The notes under the pieces: model-generated
Database searches by the model: none
Seen by the model: the letters and a program-made list of their open reading frames with translations, nothing else
What the model was told of the DNA's origin: nothing
Shown: positions 9,098 through 19,769 of the stretch, piece by piece
Layout: the number at the start of each line of letters is the position of its first letter
Numbering within the stretch: position 1 is the first letter of the stretch
Made by a program: the position numbers and the translations under genes
Assembly (NCBI GenBank): GCA_937931205.1
Contig: CALHBF010000013.1
Coordinates: 186,001 to 250,000 of the forward strand
Length of the DNA: 64,000 nucleotides
DNA from: an uncultured Bacteriovoracaceae bacterium
Lineage (GTDB): Bacteria > Bdellovibrionota > Bacteriovoracia > Bacteriovoracales > Bacteriovoracaceae
Reading direction: 5' to 3'

Positions 9098-9463
9098 TTA
9101 GTTGTTAGATAGGTATTCCTGAAGTTCTCCATTCTGGAACATCTCAGTTACAATATCATTTCCACCAATAAGCTTGCCGTTTACGTATACTTGCGGGTAA
9201 GTCGGCCAGTTAGAATACTCTTTAAGACCTTGTCTGATTTCTTCATCGTTTAGGATATTAAATGTTTTGAAAGCAACACCAAGGTGCTTGAAGATTGCTG
9301 TTGTGTTGGCAGAGAAACCACACATAGGCATATCAGCATTTCCTTTCATGAAAATAACAACTTTTCCTGAACTAAGAAGATTCTGGATCTGCTGGGCAAT
9401 AGGAAGTTCTTTGTTTGCTACTTGGATTTCTTCGTAACTGTTATTTAAAATGTTGAATGACAT
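9098..9463 (-). CDS. grxD: Monothiol glutaredoxin, Grx4 type
   Basis: Carries the CGFS active site (residues 48-51) preceded by MKG (glutathione-binding lysine) and followed by WPTYPQVYVNGKLIGG with the cis-proline and GG motifs. Monothiol CGFS glutaredoxins carry [2Fe-2S] clusters and work with BolA proteins in iron sensing and Fe-S delivery. Here bolA is the gene directly upstream, 5 bases away, which is a strong functional pairing. Length 121 residues, with an N-terminal extension of about 20 residues compared with the shortest family members. Confidence 0.93.
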   Translation of the reverse strand: MSFNILNNSYEEIQVANKELPIAQQIQNLLSSGKVVIFMKGNADMPMCGFSANTTAIFKHLGVAFKTFNILNDEEIRQGLKEYSNWPTYPQVYVNGKLIGGNDIVTEMFQNGELQEYLSNN

Positions 9464-9468
9464 ATGAT

Positions 9469-9723
9469 TTATCCTTGTTGTGATTGCTCATATTTTTGAT
9501 GAGTCATAGTTTGTAATTTTACTGCGTGAATGCGCGCTTTTAATTCTTCTTTAAGAATATCCATCAGCATTTGATGCTGCTCAATTAAAAGCTTTCCTTT
9601 AAAAGCATCACTGACAACAGTGATAGCAAGATGGTCACGAGTACCAGTCATATCTTCGACAAAGACTTTTGCGTCACCAAGCTTCGCCGTAATTAGTTCT
9701 TCGACAAATGTAAATTCACTCAT
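9469..9723 (-). CDS. bolA: BolA/IbaG family protein
   Basis: 84 residues with the compact BolA fold. DHLAITVVSDAFKGKLLIEQHQ carries the conserved FKG and His, and the C-terminal IHAVKLQTMT matches the HAL-x-T strand. BolA proteins form [2Fe-2S]-bridged heterodimers with CGFS glutaredoxins, and grxD is the next gene. The start overlaps the upstream membrane-protein gene by ATGA, indicating tight coupling. Confidence 0.9.
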   Translation of the reverse strand: MSEFTFVEELITAKLGDAKVFVEDMTGTRDHLAITVVSDAFKGKLLIEQHQMLMDILKEELKARIHAVKLQTMTHQKYEQSQQG

Positions 9724-10115
9724 AGAGTCTCCTTAGGAGCAACTGCCCAAAAACTTGTGATGAAAGTGAGAATTCTTAAAAAGAGAGTCGTCCATCCCAA
9801 CATTTTGTGACGAGGACGAATACTATTGTCTCCATTAAGAAGCTTTCGGCCAGTATAGACCATAAAAGCATAGAAGATCACAGTGCTTACGGCAAATGAG
9901 ACGTGGATATTAAGAAGCATGGTATTCTTAACAGCCTCGGAAGCCTTTAAGATGGCCGATCGAGATAATTCGATCTGAAGAATTAAAATCACATCCCAAA
10001 TCATAGCAAAGCTCATGATTTTAATGTGTCTCTTTCTTTGGCGACGAAAATAGATCCCCACCAACATAAGTACCACAATAGCAAGGGATTGAATTTGCAT
10101 TGCCATAGTTTCCAT
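9720..10115 (-). CDS. Small polytopic membrane protein, DUF420-like
   Basis: 131 residues with four hydrophobic segments (about 5-23, 33-50, 66-88, 104-122) and short charged loops (FRRQRKRHIK, RPRHKMLGW). The presence of His and Arg at loop/helix borders (HIKIM, LLNIHVSF, RPRHKML) is reminiscent of DUF420/YozB-like proteins, some of which are linked to respiratory assembly. The match is only by pattern. It is the first gene of the operon with bolA, grxD and a heme-type oxidase, which fits a role around redox cofactors. Function unknown. Confidence 0.5.
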   Translation of the reverse strand: METMAMQIQSLAIVVLMLVGIYFRRQRKRHIKIMSFAMIWDVILILQIELSRSAILKASEAVKNTMLLNIHVSFAVSTVIFYAFMVYTGRKLLNGDNSIRPRHKMLGWTTLFLRILTFITSFWAVAPKETL

Positions 10116-10224
10116 AAACGAATTTCTCCTAAAACTGATGAAATGAAACTTAGCATAATTGACGAAATTCTGCCTATTAAATTATGGTAAGCATTCAACA
10201 TGTCACTTCGCATAAAGGCGCCTC

Positions 10225-13089
10225 ATGAGTTTAGGTCTTTGGTCAGTTATTGATATCGAAACTACGGGAATCAATCCCGCCACAGATGAAATTATTGATT
10301 TGGGATTTTTGCAGTTTGAAGGAACAAAACTGGTGCGAAAATTCTCGAGCCTTTCTCGCCCTGAGAATCCTGTATCTCCTTATATTTCCAAGCTTACTGG
10401 GATTACCAATGATCTTTTAAAGCTGGCCCCTCTTTGGGATAAAGTGGAAATTGATTTAGTGAGTTTGGAATCTCACGCGCTGATTGCCCATAATTCTCGT
10501 TTTGAAGAATCTTACCTCAAAAGATATTTTGATAAATTACCGACTCACTTTCCTCGAGAAAGCTTTCAAGACTCGATGTTTTATCTGGCACTCTTGCAGC
10601 CAGAGGCAGAGGCACTGAATCTTGAATACTTCATCACCAAACTGGGAATTGCGGAAAAAGAAGAACACCGCGGTTTAAGTGACTCTGTTGATCTCTTAAA
10701 GGTGATGCTGACTTTAACCAAACTCACTTATGCTGAGACTGAAAAAAGAATGAAACTCAAAGAAATTATGATGAGTTTTTCTGCAGAAGATTTTTGGTTT
10801 CGGAACTTTTTCCTTCTCTCTCAAGACGAACTTCATGACATTGCTTACCAGATTGATTTTGATCTGGATGGTGTGATTAAAAATTATTTGGATAAGAGAA
10901 GAGAACTGGCGACAGCAGCTCCTAAAGGCGGAGGTTTTTCGCTTGATTTTAGCGGTGCCAATATTCAAAAAATTCTTCGTGATGAAGGACGAATTCAAAA
11001 AGTTCTTCCTTACTATCGTTATCGAGGGGCTCAAGAAGCCCTGTCTTTGCGAGTAGGGCAGTCTTTTAAAAATAAAATCCACTCTCTTATTCAGGCCCCG
11101 ACAGGAACGGGTAAGACGATGGGCTATCTCCTCCCAAGTCTGCTATTTGCTCTGAAAGAGAATGAAACTTGTTTAGTCGCCACCGGAACTAAAACACTAC
11201 AAGATCAGGCCCTCGCCAAAGATATTCCTCAAATGAAAAACCTTTTAGGTCTGGGAGATGAAACAAAAGTAGTGCGACTGGTAGGAAGTAATAACCATCT
11301 TTGTGAACTTATTTTTCGTGAAAATGATGATAACAACTTAAGCCTTTTGGATAGTTTTGAAGTGACTTTCACCAAAGCTTATTTTGAGATGCTCTTCTTC
11401 TATAATCAGCATCATGCTTATCAGGATAAACTGACTCGTGAACAGATTCCATATATCTTAAAAAAAATCATCCCTGAGATTGCTGATAAAGAAGGTGAGC
11501 TGGCAGTAGATTACCGAGCTTGTGTGGGCAGCAGTTGTCCAATGCTCGATCAGTGCTCTTATATGCAGGGACTTCGTGAGGCCAAAGAATCAAAACTGAT
11601 TATTGGTAACCATGCTTTGATGCTCAACTGGCCGAGAAGCATTAACAAACCTCAATACATCGTGGTGGACGAGGCCCATCGCTTAGAGAGCGAGGCTACT
11701 AAGGCTTATGCCATTGAGATTGGAAATGTTAATCTTGAAAACTTTGGTAAATTCATGACTCAAGGGATGGGGGCACTCAACTATCTTCTGCAAAGTGATG
11801 AGAATGATCCTCATTCAAGTGATAAAATGGATCAGAATAGAGAGAGAACTCATTCGGCCTTAAAGATTTTAGGTGATCATATTGATCCTCTTCAAAATCT
11901 GATTGAAGCCTTTTTTAAGAAATTACCGAGCTACACTCCAGTGTATTCGAATGAACTTCCTTTTCCTAAAAAGGAAGAGTTAAAAGACTCGTTATCTACA
12001 ACTATTTATCACTCTTTAGAGAGTATCTTTTTTGTTTTCTCAGATTTATATACGCTTTTTCTGCCTTACATGAGCCGTTGGGATCATAAGGATTTTAAAA
12101 ATAATTCTAAAAAACTTCAGGCCTGGGCCGTTTTTGAATCAAGCTTCGGGAATTTAGAGAAACTCACTAACGGATTAAAGCATTGCTTGGAAACACCAAG
12201 TGAATGGTCAACGATCATGAAGTACTCAGAAGCTGATGGATACGTTATTGAATCAAGTCCGATTGATGTGGGTAAGATGATTTATGAAGAACTTCTTACT
12301 CCTAGCTCATCAGTTGTTTTCACATCGGCCACTCTAGGGAACGCGACTGGAGACAGTGGAATTCAGAACATCGAGTGGATGACTGGTTACACTTACTTAT
12401 CCCATGAAAAACGCTTCAAGCAGGGACTTTTTCTGGATGCCGTTTATGATTATAAGAATAAATCCAAAGTGTATTTAAGTTCTGATACGAGGAAGATTTC
12501 TGATCCTCTTTTTGTTCCTGATCTCTTGGATAAGATTAAACCGATTATTGAGGATCTTGGTGGCAGAACTCTTCTTTTATTTTCTAGTCGCGCGCGTTTT
12601 GAGCGAGCGGTTGAAATCATTTTAAAAGATTTTGAAGGAAAAATTCCTATTTTTGTTCAGGGTCTTGGAAAAAATGTGATTGAGGAATTTAAGAAAGAAG
12701 AGAGTGCTATCCTGATCGGAATGGAGAGCTTCGGAGAAGGTATTGATATTCCCGGCGAGAAACTGCAATTTATTGTTGTTGATAAGATTCCTGATGTTCG
12801 CCAAGATCTAGTGATTCAAAAACGTCGTGACTTCTTCGAGCAGAAGTTTGGTAATGAGTTTCATGACTATTTTCTTGCTCATAGAACACGCTCCCTCCAT
12901 CAAAAGTTCGGGCGTCTTTTAAGAAGTGAAAATGATCATGGAGTGATTCTGGTTGTAGATAATCGAATTAAAACTTGGAAGGGCGGGACATTACGTGCTT
13001 TCCAAAAATTAATGGAGCCTTACGAGATTAATAATCTTCCTATCAATGAAGCTTGTGGAAAGATTAGGGATTATTTTAGCCCTAATTGA
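10225..13089 (+). CDS. dinG: DinG-type Fe-S helicase fused to a DnaQ-like exonuclease
   Basis: 954 residues. Residues 1-165 form a DEDD-family 3'-5' exonuclease: VIDIETTG (D10, E12), HNSRFEES near 89 and HRGLSDS near 148-154. The helicase part has Walker A APTGTGKT (291-298), DEAH at 482-485, and four cysteines placed like the XPD/DinG [4Fe-4S] site (C360, C433, C438, C444). The C-terminal half has helicase motifs V/VI (GMESFGEGIDIPG, QKFGRLLRSENDHG). DinG resolves R-loops and forked DNA; the exonuclease fusion is known in Firmicutes DinG. The second exonuclease motif reads HNSRFEE, with Glu where Asp is normal, so nuclease activity may be altered. Overlaps the convergent gene by 8 bases. Confidence 0.9.
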   Translation: MSLGLWSVIDIETTGINPATDEIIDLGFLQFEGTKLVRKFSSLSRPENPVSPYISKLTGITNDLLKLAPLWDKVEIDLVSLESHALIAHNSRFEESYLKRYFDKLPTHFPRESFQDSMFYLALLQPEAEALNLEYFITKLGIAEKEEHRGLSDSVDLLKVMLTLTKLTYAETEKRMKLKEIMMSFSAEDFWFRNFFLLSQDELHDIAYQIDFDLDGVIKNYLDKRRELATAAPKGGGFSLDFSGANIQKILRDEGRIQKVLPYYRYRGAQEALSLRVGQSFKNKIHSLIQAPTGTGKTMGYLLPSLLFALKENETCLVATGTKTLQDQALAKDIPQMKNLLGLGDETKVVRLVGSNNHLCELIFRENDDNNLSLLDSFEVTFTKAYFEMLFFYNQHHAYQDKLTREQIPYILKKIIPEIADKEGELAVDYRACVGSSCPMLDQCSYMQGLREAKESKLIIGNHALMLNWPRSINKPQYIVVDEAHRLESEATKAYAIEIGNVNLENFGKFMTQGMGALNYLLQSDENDPHSSDKMDQNRERTHSALKILGDHIDPLQNLIEAFFKKLPSYTPVYSNELPFPKKEELKDSLSTTIYHSLESIFFVFSDLYTLFLPYMSRWDHKDFKNNSKKLQAWAVFESSFGNLEKLTNGLKHCLETPSEWSTIMKYSEADGYVIESSPIDVGKMIYEELLTPSSSVVFTSATLGNATGDSGIQNIEWMTGYTYLSHEKRFKQGLFLDAVYDYKNKSKVYLSSDTRKISDPLFVPDLLDKIKPIIEDLGGRTLLLFSSRARFERAVEIILKDFEGKIPIFVQGLGKNVIEEFKKEESAILIGMESFGEGIDIPGEKLQFIVVDKIPDVRQDLVIQKRRDFFEQKFGNEFHDYFLAHRTRSLHQKFGRLLRSENDHGVILVVDNRIKTWKGGTLRAFQKLMEPYEINNLPINEACGKIRDYFSPN

Positions 13090-13789
13090 CCCTTTTAAGC
13101 TCTTTGATTTCAATTTTGAGTCCCTTATGAAGAAGTTTGTAAGGGATAGCAAAATGCTTACTTAACAGCAGCTCCACTTGCTCACCAGATTTGGAAATAG
13201 TGGATGAGTCCTGCGGGTACAGCAGCAGGCTTTGGGCCTGAAGGGATTGGCCATTTAACTCTAAATCGATACTCTCTCTGATATTCAATTCTGCATAAAT
13301 CATATTTTCTACGGGACGAGCCTTGAAGCTGTCCCATGAATCATGTCCAGAAACTAAAATAATAGGAGTCCTGTCAGTTGCATCAATTTTCTTTGATAAA
13401 GTAAAAGCGGCGGTAGTGCAGACGGCCGGTGAAGAAAGGTAGTGCTTGGGAGAATGATGCCTGGAAATTTTGAAGGAATCTTTATCCGCGATGTATTCAT
13501 AATGCAGTAGTTGCTCATGTGGAGCAATTTCAAATCTCTCAATGGAATGGCGATCACCCAACGATCTTTCGATCTTCATAGAAATAGGGGTGAGGTTGCT
13601 GGAAAGTTCATAAAAAACTTTAATTTTTAAAAATTCACCTGTTTCAATACGAGAAAGGATCTCTGCATCAAAAAAGAGCGTTTGGGCTTCCAGCTTTCGA
13701 TAAAGCTTGAAATTTTCTGTTGAGTAAAGTTTTTCTGTTTGGAAATAGTTGTAACTACCTTCCACTACAATTTCAGCATTCATCGTCAT
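13082..13789 (-). CDS. Protein of unknown function, beta-rich
   Basis: 235 residues, no signal peptide or membrane helix. The sequence alternates short strands with charged turns (AEIVVEGSYNYFQ, ISMKIERSLGD, HLLHYEYIADKD-like segments, PIILVSGHDSW), suggesting a cytoplasmic beta-sandwich or barrel. No family is recognised. Single gene between dinG (convergent, 8-bp overlap) and the divergent nqr operon. A second in-frame ATG two codons on (MN) is an equally possible start. Confidence 0.5.
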   Translation of the reverse strand: MTMNAEIVVEGSYNYFQTEKLYSTENFKLYRKLEAQTLFFDAEILSRIETGEFLKIKVFYELSSNLTPISMKIERSLGDRHSIERFEIAPHEQLLHYEYIADKDSFKISRHHSPKHYLSSPAVCTTAAFTLSKKIDATDRTPIILVSGHDSWDSFKARPVENMIYAELNIRESIDLELNGQSLQAQSLLLYPQDSSTISKSGEQVELLLSKHFAIPYKLLHKGLKIEIKELKRVN

Positions 13790-13886
13790 AATAATTATTT
13801 TAGCGCACTGTTTAAATAAAAGCCAAATAGGAATATTTAGGCAGATAAACTATTGACCTCGGAATGCTAAATCTTGCCGTAATAAT

Positions 13887-13915
13887 TTGAGTTTATACAA
13901 GGAGTTTGCTAAATT
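13887..13915 (+). promoter_or_regulatory. Weak candidate sigma-70 promoter for nqrABCDEF
   Basis: TTGAGT (13887-13892), 17-base spacer, TAAATT (13910-13915). Four of six matches in each box. It lies about 80 bases before nqrA in the 200-base divergent intergenic region. A TTGACC at 13853 has no good -10 at the right distance. Confidence 0.25.
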
Positions 13916-13993
13916 AGCTCAAATTCTATGAGATTCTATATTCACTAATCAGTTTGATTATGCGTTGCCATATTTTAAAAGGGAAGAAAGTCC

Positions 13994-15331
13994 ATGATTA
14001 AAATTAGTAAAGGTTTAGATCTGCCCATTACTGGGGCCCCTGTACAAAAAATCTTCTCAGGACCTGCGATCAAAACTGTTGCTGTAACAGGACAAGATTA
14101 CGTTGGAATGAAACCAACACTACTTGTTCAAGTTGGCGACAAAGTTAAGAAAGGTCAGGCCCTCTTTGAAGACAAAAAAACTCCTGGTGTTATCTTCACT
14201 GCTCCTGCTGCAGGAACTGTGAAAGAAATCAACAGAGGGGAGAAAAGAGCGTTCATCTCTGTTGTAATCAACGTTGAAGGTGATGAACAAGTTTCTTTTG
14301 AAAATTACAAATCAAAAGGAACAAATGTTTCAGCTGAAGAAGCAAAATGCCTTCTTGTTGAATCTGGTCTCTGGTCTGCTCTAAGAACTCGTCCGTTCTC
14401 TAGAACTCCAGCATTAGATGCAAAACCAGCTGCTCTTTTCATTAACGTAATGGACACAAATCCACTAACAGCTAGTCCCGAGTTGATTGTTTCTGGGAAT
14501 CTTGCTGAATTTAAAGCTGGTGTTGCTGTTCTTTCAAAACTAGCTCCTAAAACATACGTAGTTACTCACAGAAATTCTTGTGTTGATGTTAAAGATCTAA
14601 ATGTTAAGCACGAAGTTTTTGCCGGCCCACATCCTGCTGGTAACGTTGGAACTCACATTCACTTCCTAGAGCCAGTTTCTCTTAATAAGTCGGTGTGGCA
14701 TATCGGATACCAGGACGTAATTGCTGTTGGTAAATTATTTACTTCTGGAAAGTTAGACTCTTCAAGAGTTATTGCTATCGGAGGTCCAGCTGCTCGTAAT
14801 CCTCGTCTTGTAACAACAATGAAAGGTGCAAGCATTGCTGAACTTACAAACGGTGAAACTTTAGAGAATTCTAATGTTCGTTTTGTTTCTGGTTCAGTTC
14901 TTGGTGGACGTACAGCTAAAGGTGAGAACGCTTACCTAGGCCCATTCCACAATCAAATTAGCTTACTTAATGAAGGTAACTACAGAGAGTTCATGGGCTG
15001 GCAATCACCAGGTCTTAACAAGTTCTCTGTAAAACCTGTTTTCCTATCGAAACTTTTCCCTGGGAAAAAATTCAACCTTGATACAAATACTAATGGTTCA
15101 CTTCGTTCAATCGTTCCAATCGGTTCATTTGAAAAAGTTATGCCACTAGATATCCTGCCAACTCAGCTTCTTCGCTACCTTATGGTTAAGCACACTGACT
15201 ACGCTGCAAGCCTTGGAGCTTTAGAACTAGATGAAGAAGATCTAGCTCTATGTACATTCGTAGATCCTTGTAAGAATGAGTATGGTCCGGTCTTAAGAGA
15301 AAACCTAAATATCATTGAGAAGGAAGGCTAA
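13994..15331 (+). CDS. nqrA: Na+-translocating NADH:quinone reductase subunit A
   Basis: 445 residues, matching the usual NqrA length (about 446). The start [16 protein letters not shown] and the segment [18 protein letters not shown] are typical of NqrA. NqrA is the peripheral cytoplasmic subunit near the quinone site of the Na+-NQR, which oxidises NADH, reduces quinone and pumps Na+. First gene of the operon; nqrB starts 2 bases after the stop. The C-terminus has two cysteines in [14 protein letters not shown], seen in family members. Confidence 0.95.
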   Translation: MIKISKGLDLPITGAPVQKIFSGPAIKTVAVTGQDYVGMKPTLLVQVGDKVKKGQALFEDKKTPGVIFTAPAAGTVKEINRGEKRAFISVVINVEGDEQVSFENYKSKGTNVSAEEAKCLLVESGLWSALRTRPFSRTPALDAKPAALFINVMDTNPLTASPELIVSGNLAEFKAGVAVLSKLAPKTYVVTHRNSCVDVKDLNVKHEVFAGPHPAGNVGTHIHFLEPVSLNKSVWHIGYQDVIAVGKLFTSGKLDSSRVIAIGGPAARNPRLVTTMKGASIAELTNGETLENSNVRFVSGSVLGGRTAKGENAYLGPFHNQISLLNEGNYREFMGWQSPGLNKFSVKPVFLSKLFPGKKFNLDTNTNGSLRSIVPIGSFEKVMPLDILPTQLLRYLMVKHTDYAASLGALELDEEDLALCTFVDPCKNEYGPVLRENLNIIEKEG

Positions 15332-15333
15332 TA

Positions 15334-16533
15334 ATGAAATTTTTAGAGCACTTTTTGGACGGTCAAAAGCACCTGTTCGAAAAAGGTGGAAAGCTAGAAA
15401 AGTTGTATCCGCTCTACGAAGCATTGGATACTTTCGCGTTTACACCTGATTCTGTAACTAAATCAAATGCGCACGTAAGAGATTCACTAGATCTTAAGAG
15501 AACAATGATCACGGTTGTTGTTGCTATGATCCCTTGTATCTTTATGGCCCTTTACAACACTGGTTTTCAAGCAAATACAGTTCTTGCTAGCGGAGCGTTC
15601 CAGGCAACTGGATGGAGACACGAGCTTTTCACGTCTCTTGGATTTGCTCATGATCCGGCAAATACACTTGCAAACATCGTTTACGGTCTTATGTTCTTCA
15701 TCCCTGTATGGTTGGTATGTAATATCGTTGGTGGTATTTGGGAGCTTCTTTTTGCTTCTGTAAGAAAACACGAAATCAACGAAGGTTTTCTTGTAACAGG
15801 CTGGCTAATTCCTCTTATCCTTCCTCCTACAATTCCTCTTTGGCAGGTCGCTATCGGAACTTCATTCGGAGTTGTGTTTGCAAAAGAAATTTTCGGCGGA
15901 ACTGGTAAAAACATTTTCAACCCTGCTTTGATGGCACGTGCTTTCCTATTCTTCGCTTACCCTGGTCAAATTTCAGGGGACGCTGTATGGGTTGCCGTAG
16001 ATGGCTTCACTGGAGCGACTGCTCTTTCTCAAGTTGCAGCCTCTGGAATTGGCTCACTTCAAATTTCTTGGTGGGACGCTTTCCTAGGTTTCAAAGCTGG
16101 ATCTATGGGTGAGACTTCTGTACTAGGTGCTCTCATCGGTGCAGCGATCTTAATTGGAACAGGAATTGGCTCTTGGAGAATCATGCTAGGTGGATTAATC
16201 GGTATGGCCGCGACATCTTTCATGTTCAATACTATCGGTTCTGAGACAAATGCTATGTTTGCTCTTGCCCCTCATTGGCATCTAGTGCTTGGTTCATTCG
16301 CTTTTGCTATTGTCTTTATGGCAACTGATCCTGTTTCTGCTTCAATGACTAATGTTGGTCGTTGGATTTACGGGATTTTGATTGGGACGCTCGGAGTACT
16401 TATCCGTGTTGTTAACCCAGCATATCCTGAGGGTTGGATGCTTGCGATTCTATTCATGAATGCATTTGCTCCTACTCTTGATTATTTTGTAATGAAATCA
16501 AATATTCAAAGAAGGAAGGCACGTCATGTCTGA
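15334..16533 (+). CDS. nqrB: Na+-NQR subunit B, covalent-FMN membrane subunit
   Basis: 399 residues with about nine to ten membrane helices. The flavinylation motif [11 protein letters not shown] places the FMN-carrying threonine at 229. The riboflavin/quinone-associated membrane core ([33 protein letters not shown]) is intact. FMN is attached by ApbE, encoded at the end of the same cluster. The C-terminal helix region ([17 protein letters not shown]) matches the Rnf D/NqrB family; length and context decide for NqrB. nqrC overlaps the last 8 bases. Confidence 0.95.
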   Translation: MKFLEHFLDGQKHLFEKGGKLEKLYPLYEALDTFAFTPDSVTKSNAHVRDSLDLKRTMITVVVAMIPCIFMALYNTGFQANTVLASGAFQATGWRHELFTSLGFAHDPANTLANIVYGLMFFIPVWLVCNIVGGIWELLFASVRKHEINEGFLVTGWLIPLILPPTIPLWQVAIGTSFGVVFAKEIFGGTGKNIFNPALMARAFLFFAYPGQISGDAVWVAVDGFTGATALSQVAASGIGSLQISWWDAFLGFKAGSMGETSVLGALIGAAILIGTGIGSWRIMLGGLIGMAATSFMFNTIGSETNAMFALAPHWHLVLGSFAFAIVFMATDPVSASMTNVGRWIYGILIGTLGVLIRVVNPAYPEGWMLAILFMNAFAPTLDYFVMKSNIQRRKARHV

Positions 16534-17305
16534 GTCAGCTGGTAAAACACTCACGATTGCGGCAGTTTTATGTGCAGTTTGTTCTGTACTCGTTTCTGGT
16601 GCCGTTGTTATTTTAAAACCACGTCAAGAATTTAATGCTGATCTTGATTTTAAGAAAAATATTTTAATGTCTACAGGCCTTTATTCTCCTGGTGCTGACA
16701 TTAATGAAATTTTCAAAAAAGTTGAACCTGCAGTAGTGGATTTGGATTCAGGAGAAATTACTGATATAGATCCTCGCACTTTTGATTCAGCTAAAGCTTC
16801 TAAAGACAGTATTCCTAGCAACATCGATTCTGCTGGAATTAAACAACGTGCTCGTCAGCAAGTTGTCTATTTCGTAAAGAATGAAGGTAAAGTTGAACTT
16901 ATCGTTCTTCACCTTGTGGGGAAGGGATTATGGTCAACGATGAAAGGATTCCTAACTCTAGAAGCTGATGGTAATACCGTTAGAGGATTTCAATACTACG
17001 CTCACGGGGAAACTCCGGGACTAGGTGGAGAAGTTGATAATCCTGCTTGGATTGCCCAGTGGAAAGGGAAGAAAGTCTTCAATGAAAATCTAAAGCCTGC
17101 CATTGATGTTCTTAAATCAAAGGTACCAGAAGGTATTGCTCATGCTGAAAATAAAATTGACGGTATTTCTGGAGCAACACTAACAATGGTTGGGGTTGAA
17201 GGGACATTTAACTTTTGGCTTTCTGATTTTGGTTACGGAAAATTTCTTGAAAAATTCAGAGCACAAAACCCAGTAGCTCAAGCAGAGGTTTCAAATGAAA
17301 ACTAA
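16526..17305 (+). CDS. nqrC: Na+-NQR subunit C, covalent-FMN periplasmic subunit
   Basis: 259 residues. One N-terminal membrane anchor (about 10-30) and an FMN-binding domain with [15 protein letters not shown] and the ApbE target motif SGATLT (S215-T218, flavin on T218). The family-typical length is about 257. NqrC passes electrons between the membrane FeS/NqrDE site and NqrB. Overlaps nqrB by 8 and nqrD by 11 bases, indicating translational coupling. Confidence 0.95.
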   Translation: MSESAGKTLTIAAVLCAVCSVLVSGAVVILKPRQEFNADLDFKKNILMSTGLYSPGADINEIFKKVEPAVVDLDSGEITDIDPRTFDSAKASKDSIPSNIDSAGIKQRARQQVVYFVKNEGKVELIVLHLVGKGLWSTMKGFLTLEADGNTVRGFQYYAHGETPGLGGEVDNPAWIAQWKGKKVFNENLKPAIDVLKSKVPEGIAHAENKIDGISGATLTMVGVEGTFNFWLSDFGYGKFLEKFRAQNPVAQAEVSNEN

Positions 17306-17912
17306 AGAACTACTCTTAGATCCTATTGTAAAGAATAACCCAATCGCTCTTCAGGTTCTTGGTATCTGTTCAGCTCTTGCAGTAACAAGCCAACTTAAGC
17401 AAGCGGTTATTATGGGAGTTGCCGTTGCTCTAGTAACTGGTCTTTCTTCTATGATGGTTTCACTTATTAGAAATCAAATCCCGAATTCTATTCGTATTAT
17501 TGTTCAGATGACAGTTGCTGCTTCGGCAGTAATCGTAGCGGACCAAATTCTTAAAGCTTTTGTTTATGATGTTTCAAAACAGATGTCTGTTTATATTGGT
17601 CTTATTATTACTAACTGTATTGTAATGGGACGTATGGAAGGATTTGCGATGAAAAATTCGCCAGTTTCTTCTTTCCTGGACGGTGTTGGTAACGGATTAG
17701 GTTACGCTGTTCTACTTATTTTTGTTGGTGTTATTCGTGAACTATTTGGTTCAGGAAAGCTATTCGGTTTCTCTATCCTTCCTCTAACGACTGAGGGCGG
17801 TTGGTATCAATCTAATGGTCTTCTTCTTCTTCCACCAAGTGCCTTCTTCATTATTGGGCTAATTATTTGGGGTTTAAGAACTTGGAAACCAGATCAAGTT
17901 GAAAAAGAATAA
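17295..17912 (+). CDS. nqrD: Na+-NQR subunit D
   Basis: 205-residue six-helix membrane protein. [24 protein letters not shown] and the conserved [15 protein letters not shown] (with the cysteine that helps bind the intramembrane [2Fe-2S] cluster) identify NqrD, homologous to RnfE. Together with NqrE it forms the inverted-topology pair around the intramembrane iron site. Starts within the end of nqrC; nqrE follows after 9 bases. Confidence 0.95.
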   Translation: MKTKELLLDPIVKNNPIALQVLGICSALAVTSQLKQAVIMGVAVALVTGLSSMMVSLIRNQIPNSIRIIVQMTVAASAVIVADQILKAFVYDVSKQMSVYIGLIITNCIVMGRMEGFAMKNSPVSSFLDGVGNGLGYAVLLIFVGVIRELFGSGKLFGFSILPLTTEGGWYQSNGLLLLPPSAFFIIGLIIWGLRTWKPDQVEKE

Positions 17913-17921
17913 GAGGGAATT

Positions 17922-18533
17922 ATGTTTGAAGAATATTTAAGCTTATTTGTAAAATCAGTATTTATTGAAAACATGGCCCTCGCTTTCTTCCTTGGAATGT
18001 GTACGTTCTTAGCACTTTCTAAAAAGGTTGATACGGCGATTGGGCTTGGTATTGCTGTTGTTGTTGTTCAGCTAGTAACTGTTCCTGCAAACAACTTGGT
18101 ATTTAACTATCTGCTAAAGCCAGGAGCTCTTGCATGGGCCGGATTGCCTGATACGGACCTTTCTTTTCTAGGTCTTATTTCATACATCGGTATCATTGCA
18201 GCGATCGTTCAAATTCTTGAAATGGTCCTTGATAAGTATGTACCAAGTCTTTATAACGCTCTCGGGATTTTCCTACCACTTATCACTGTGAACTGCGCAA
18301 TTATGGGCGGATCACTTTTCATGGTGGAGAGAGGCTATAACTTTGGGCAGTCAGTTGTTTATGGTGCTGGTTCTGGTTTCGGTTGGGCCCTTGCTCTTGT
18401 TGCTCTAGCGGGTATTCGTGAGAAGATGGCCTACTCTGATGTTCCAGCTGGCCTAAGAGGTCTAGGAATTACGTTCATTACTGTTGGTCTAATGGCCATC
18501 GTGTTTATGGCATTTGCTGGTATTCAACTTTAA
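17922..18533 (+). CDS. nqrE: Na+-NQR subunit E
   Basis: 203-residue six-helix protein. [27 protein letters not shown] and [18 protein letters not shown] contain the two conserved half-membrane cysteines of NqrE (homolog of RnfA). Paired with NqrD to hold the membrane [2Fe-2S] centre. A ribosome-binding site (GAGGGA) precedes the ATG. Same operon, 9 bases between neighbours on each side. Confidence 0.95.
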   Translation: MFEEYLSLFVKSVFIENMALAFFLGMCTFLALSKKVDTAIGLGIAVVVVQLVTVPANNLVFNYLLKPGALAWAGLPDTDLSFLGLISYIGIIAAIVQILEMVLDKYVPSLYNALGIFLPLITVNCAIMGGSLFMVERGYNFGQSVVYGAGSGFGWALALVALAGIREKMAYSDVPAGLRGLGITFITVGLMAIVFMAFAGIQL

Positions 18534-18542
18534 GGGATCAAT

Positions 18543-19769
18543 ATGAGCGAAATTTTATTATCTGTTGGAATGTTTACTACAGTGATACTTCTTCTTGTTA
18601 CAATCATCTTGATTGCAAGATCAAGACTTGTATCTACTGGTAAAGTAAAAATTAATATTAACGGTGAAAAAGATATCGAAATTCCAGGCGGTGGAAAACT
18701 TCTAACAGCTCTTGCTGCTGAGAAGATCTTTCTTTCTTCTGCTTGCGGTGGTGGTGGAACTTGCGGTCAGTGTAAGACTCACGTTCACTCTGGCGGCGGC
18801 GATATTCTTCCAACTGAGCTTTCTCACATTTCTAAAAGAGAAGCTCGCGAAGGTATGCGTCTAGCTTGTCAGGTAACTTGTAAGCAAGATATGAAAATTG
18901 AAGTACCAGAAGAGGTATTTGGAGTTAAGAAGTGGAAGTGTAAAGTTCGTTCAAATGACAACGTTGCTACTTTCATTAAAGAACTTGTTCTTGAATTACC
19001 GACTGGTGAATCAGTTCCATTCCGTGCTGGTGGTTTCATTCAGATCGAGCGTCCTGCTGGACTTTCAATCGATTTCAAAAACTTCGACGTTCAACCTGAG
19101 TACCGTGAAGATTGGGATAAATTCAATCTTTGGAAGTACAAATCAGTTGAACCTGAAGAAACTGTACGTGCTTACTCCATGGCAAACTACCCTAATGAAA
19201 AGGGTATCATCATGCTTAACGTACGTATTGCAACTCCACATCCGAAAGCCCCTGAGACAACACCTCCAGGTAAAATGTCTTCATACATCTTCAATTTAAA
19301 GAAAGGTGATGAAGTAACAATTTCTGGTCCATTTGGAGAGTTCTTTGCTCGTGATACGAAAAAAGAAATGATCTTCGTTGGTGGTGGTGCTGGTATGGCG
19401 CCGATGCGTTCACACATCTTTGATCAATTCAAGCGTCTAAGAACAGATCGTAAAGTTACTTTCTGGTACGGTGCTCGTTCAGTTCGTGAGATGTTCTACG
19501 TTGAAGATTTTGATTCTATTCAATCTGAATTCCCGAACTTCAAATGGCACTGTGCTCTTTCTGAGCCTCAGCCAAACGATAACTGGAAAGGGTATACTGG
19601 GTTCATTCATAATGTTCTATTTGAACAATACCTGAAGAATCACCCAGCTCCTGAAGATTGTGAGTACTACCTATGTGGACCTCCAATCATGAACCAGTCT
19701 GTTATTAACATGCTTCTCTCACTTGGTGTTGAGAGAGAAGATATCATGCTCGATGACTTCGGCGGTTAA
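18543..19769 (+). CDS. nqrF: Na+-NQR subunit F, NADH-oxidising Fe-S flavoprotein
   Basis: 408 residues, identical in length to the Vibrio protein. One N-terminal membrane helix (about 5-27), then a [2Fe-2S] ferredoxin domain with C68, C74, C77 and C109, then an FAD domain ([13 protein letters not shown]) and an NADH-binding domain ([23 protein letters not shown]). It takes electrons from NADH into the complex. The last codons overlap the preferred start of apbE, and a terminator hairpin begins 12 bases after the stop. Confidence 0.95.
   Translation: MSEILLSVGMFTTVILLLVTIILIARSRLVSTGKVKININGEKDIEIPGGGKLLTALAAEKIFLSSACGGGGTCGQCKTHVHSGGGDILPTELSHISKREAREGMRLACQVTCKQDMKIEVPEEVFGVKKWKCKVRSNDNVATFIKELVLELPTGESVPFRAGGFIQIERPAGLSIDFKNFDVQPEYREDWDKFNLWKYKSVEPEETVRAYSMANYPNEKGIIMLNVRIATPHPKAPETTPPGKMSSYIFNLKKGDEVTISGPFGEFFARDTKKEMIFVGGGAGMAPMRSHIFDQFKRLRTDRKVTFWYGARSVREMFYVEDFDSIQSEFPNFKWHCALSEPQPNDNWKGYTGFIHNVLFEQYLKNHPAPEDCEYYLCGPPIMNQSVINMLLSLGVEREDIMLDDFGG

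Noticed and set aside
13853-13858. TTGACC as -35 box for nqrA
   Set aside because: No acceptable -10 hexamer at 16-18 bases; TAATAA is 21 bases away.
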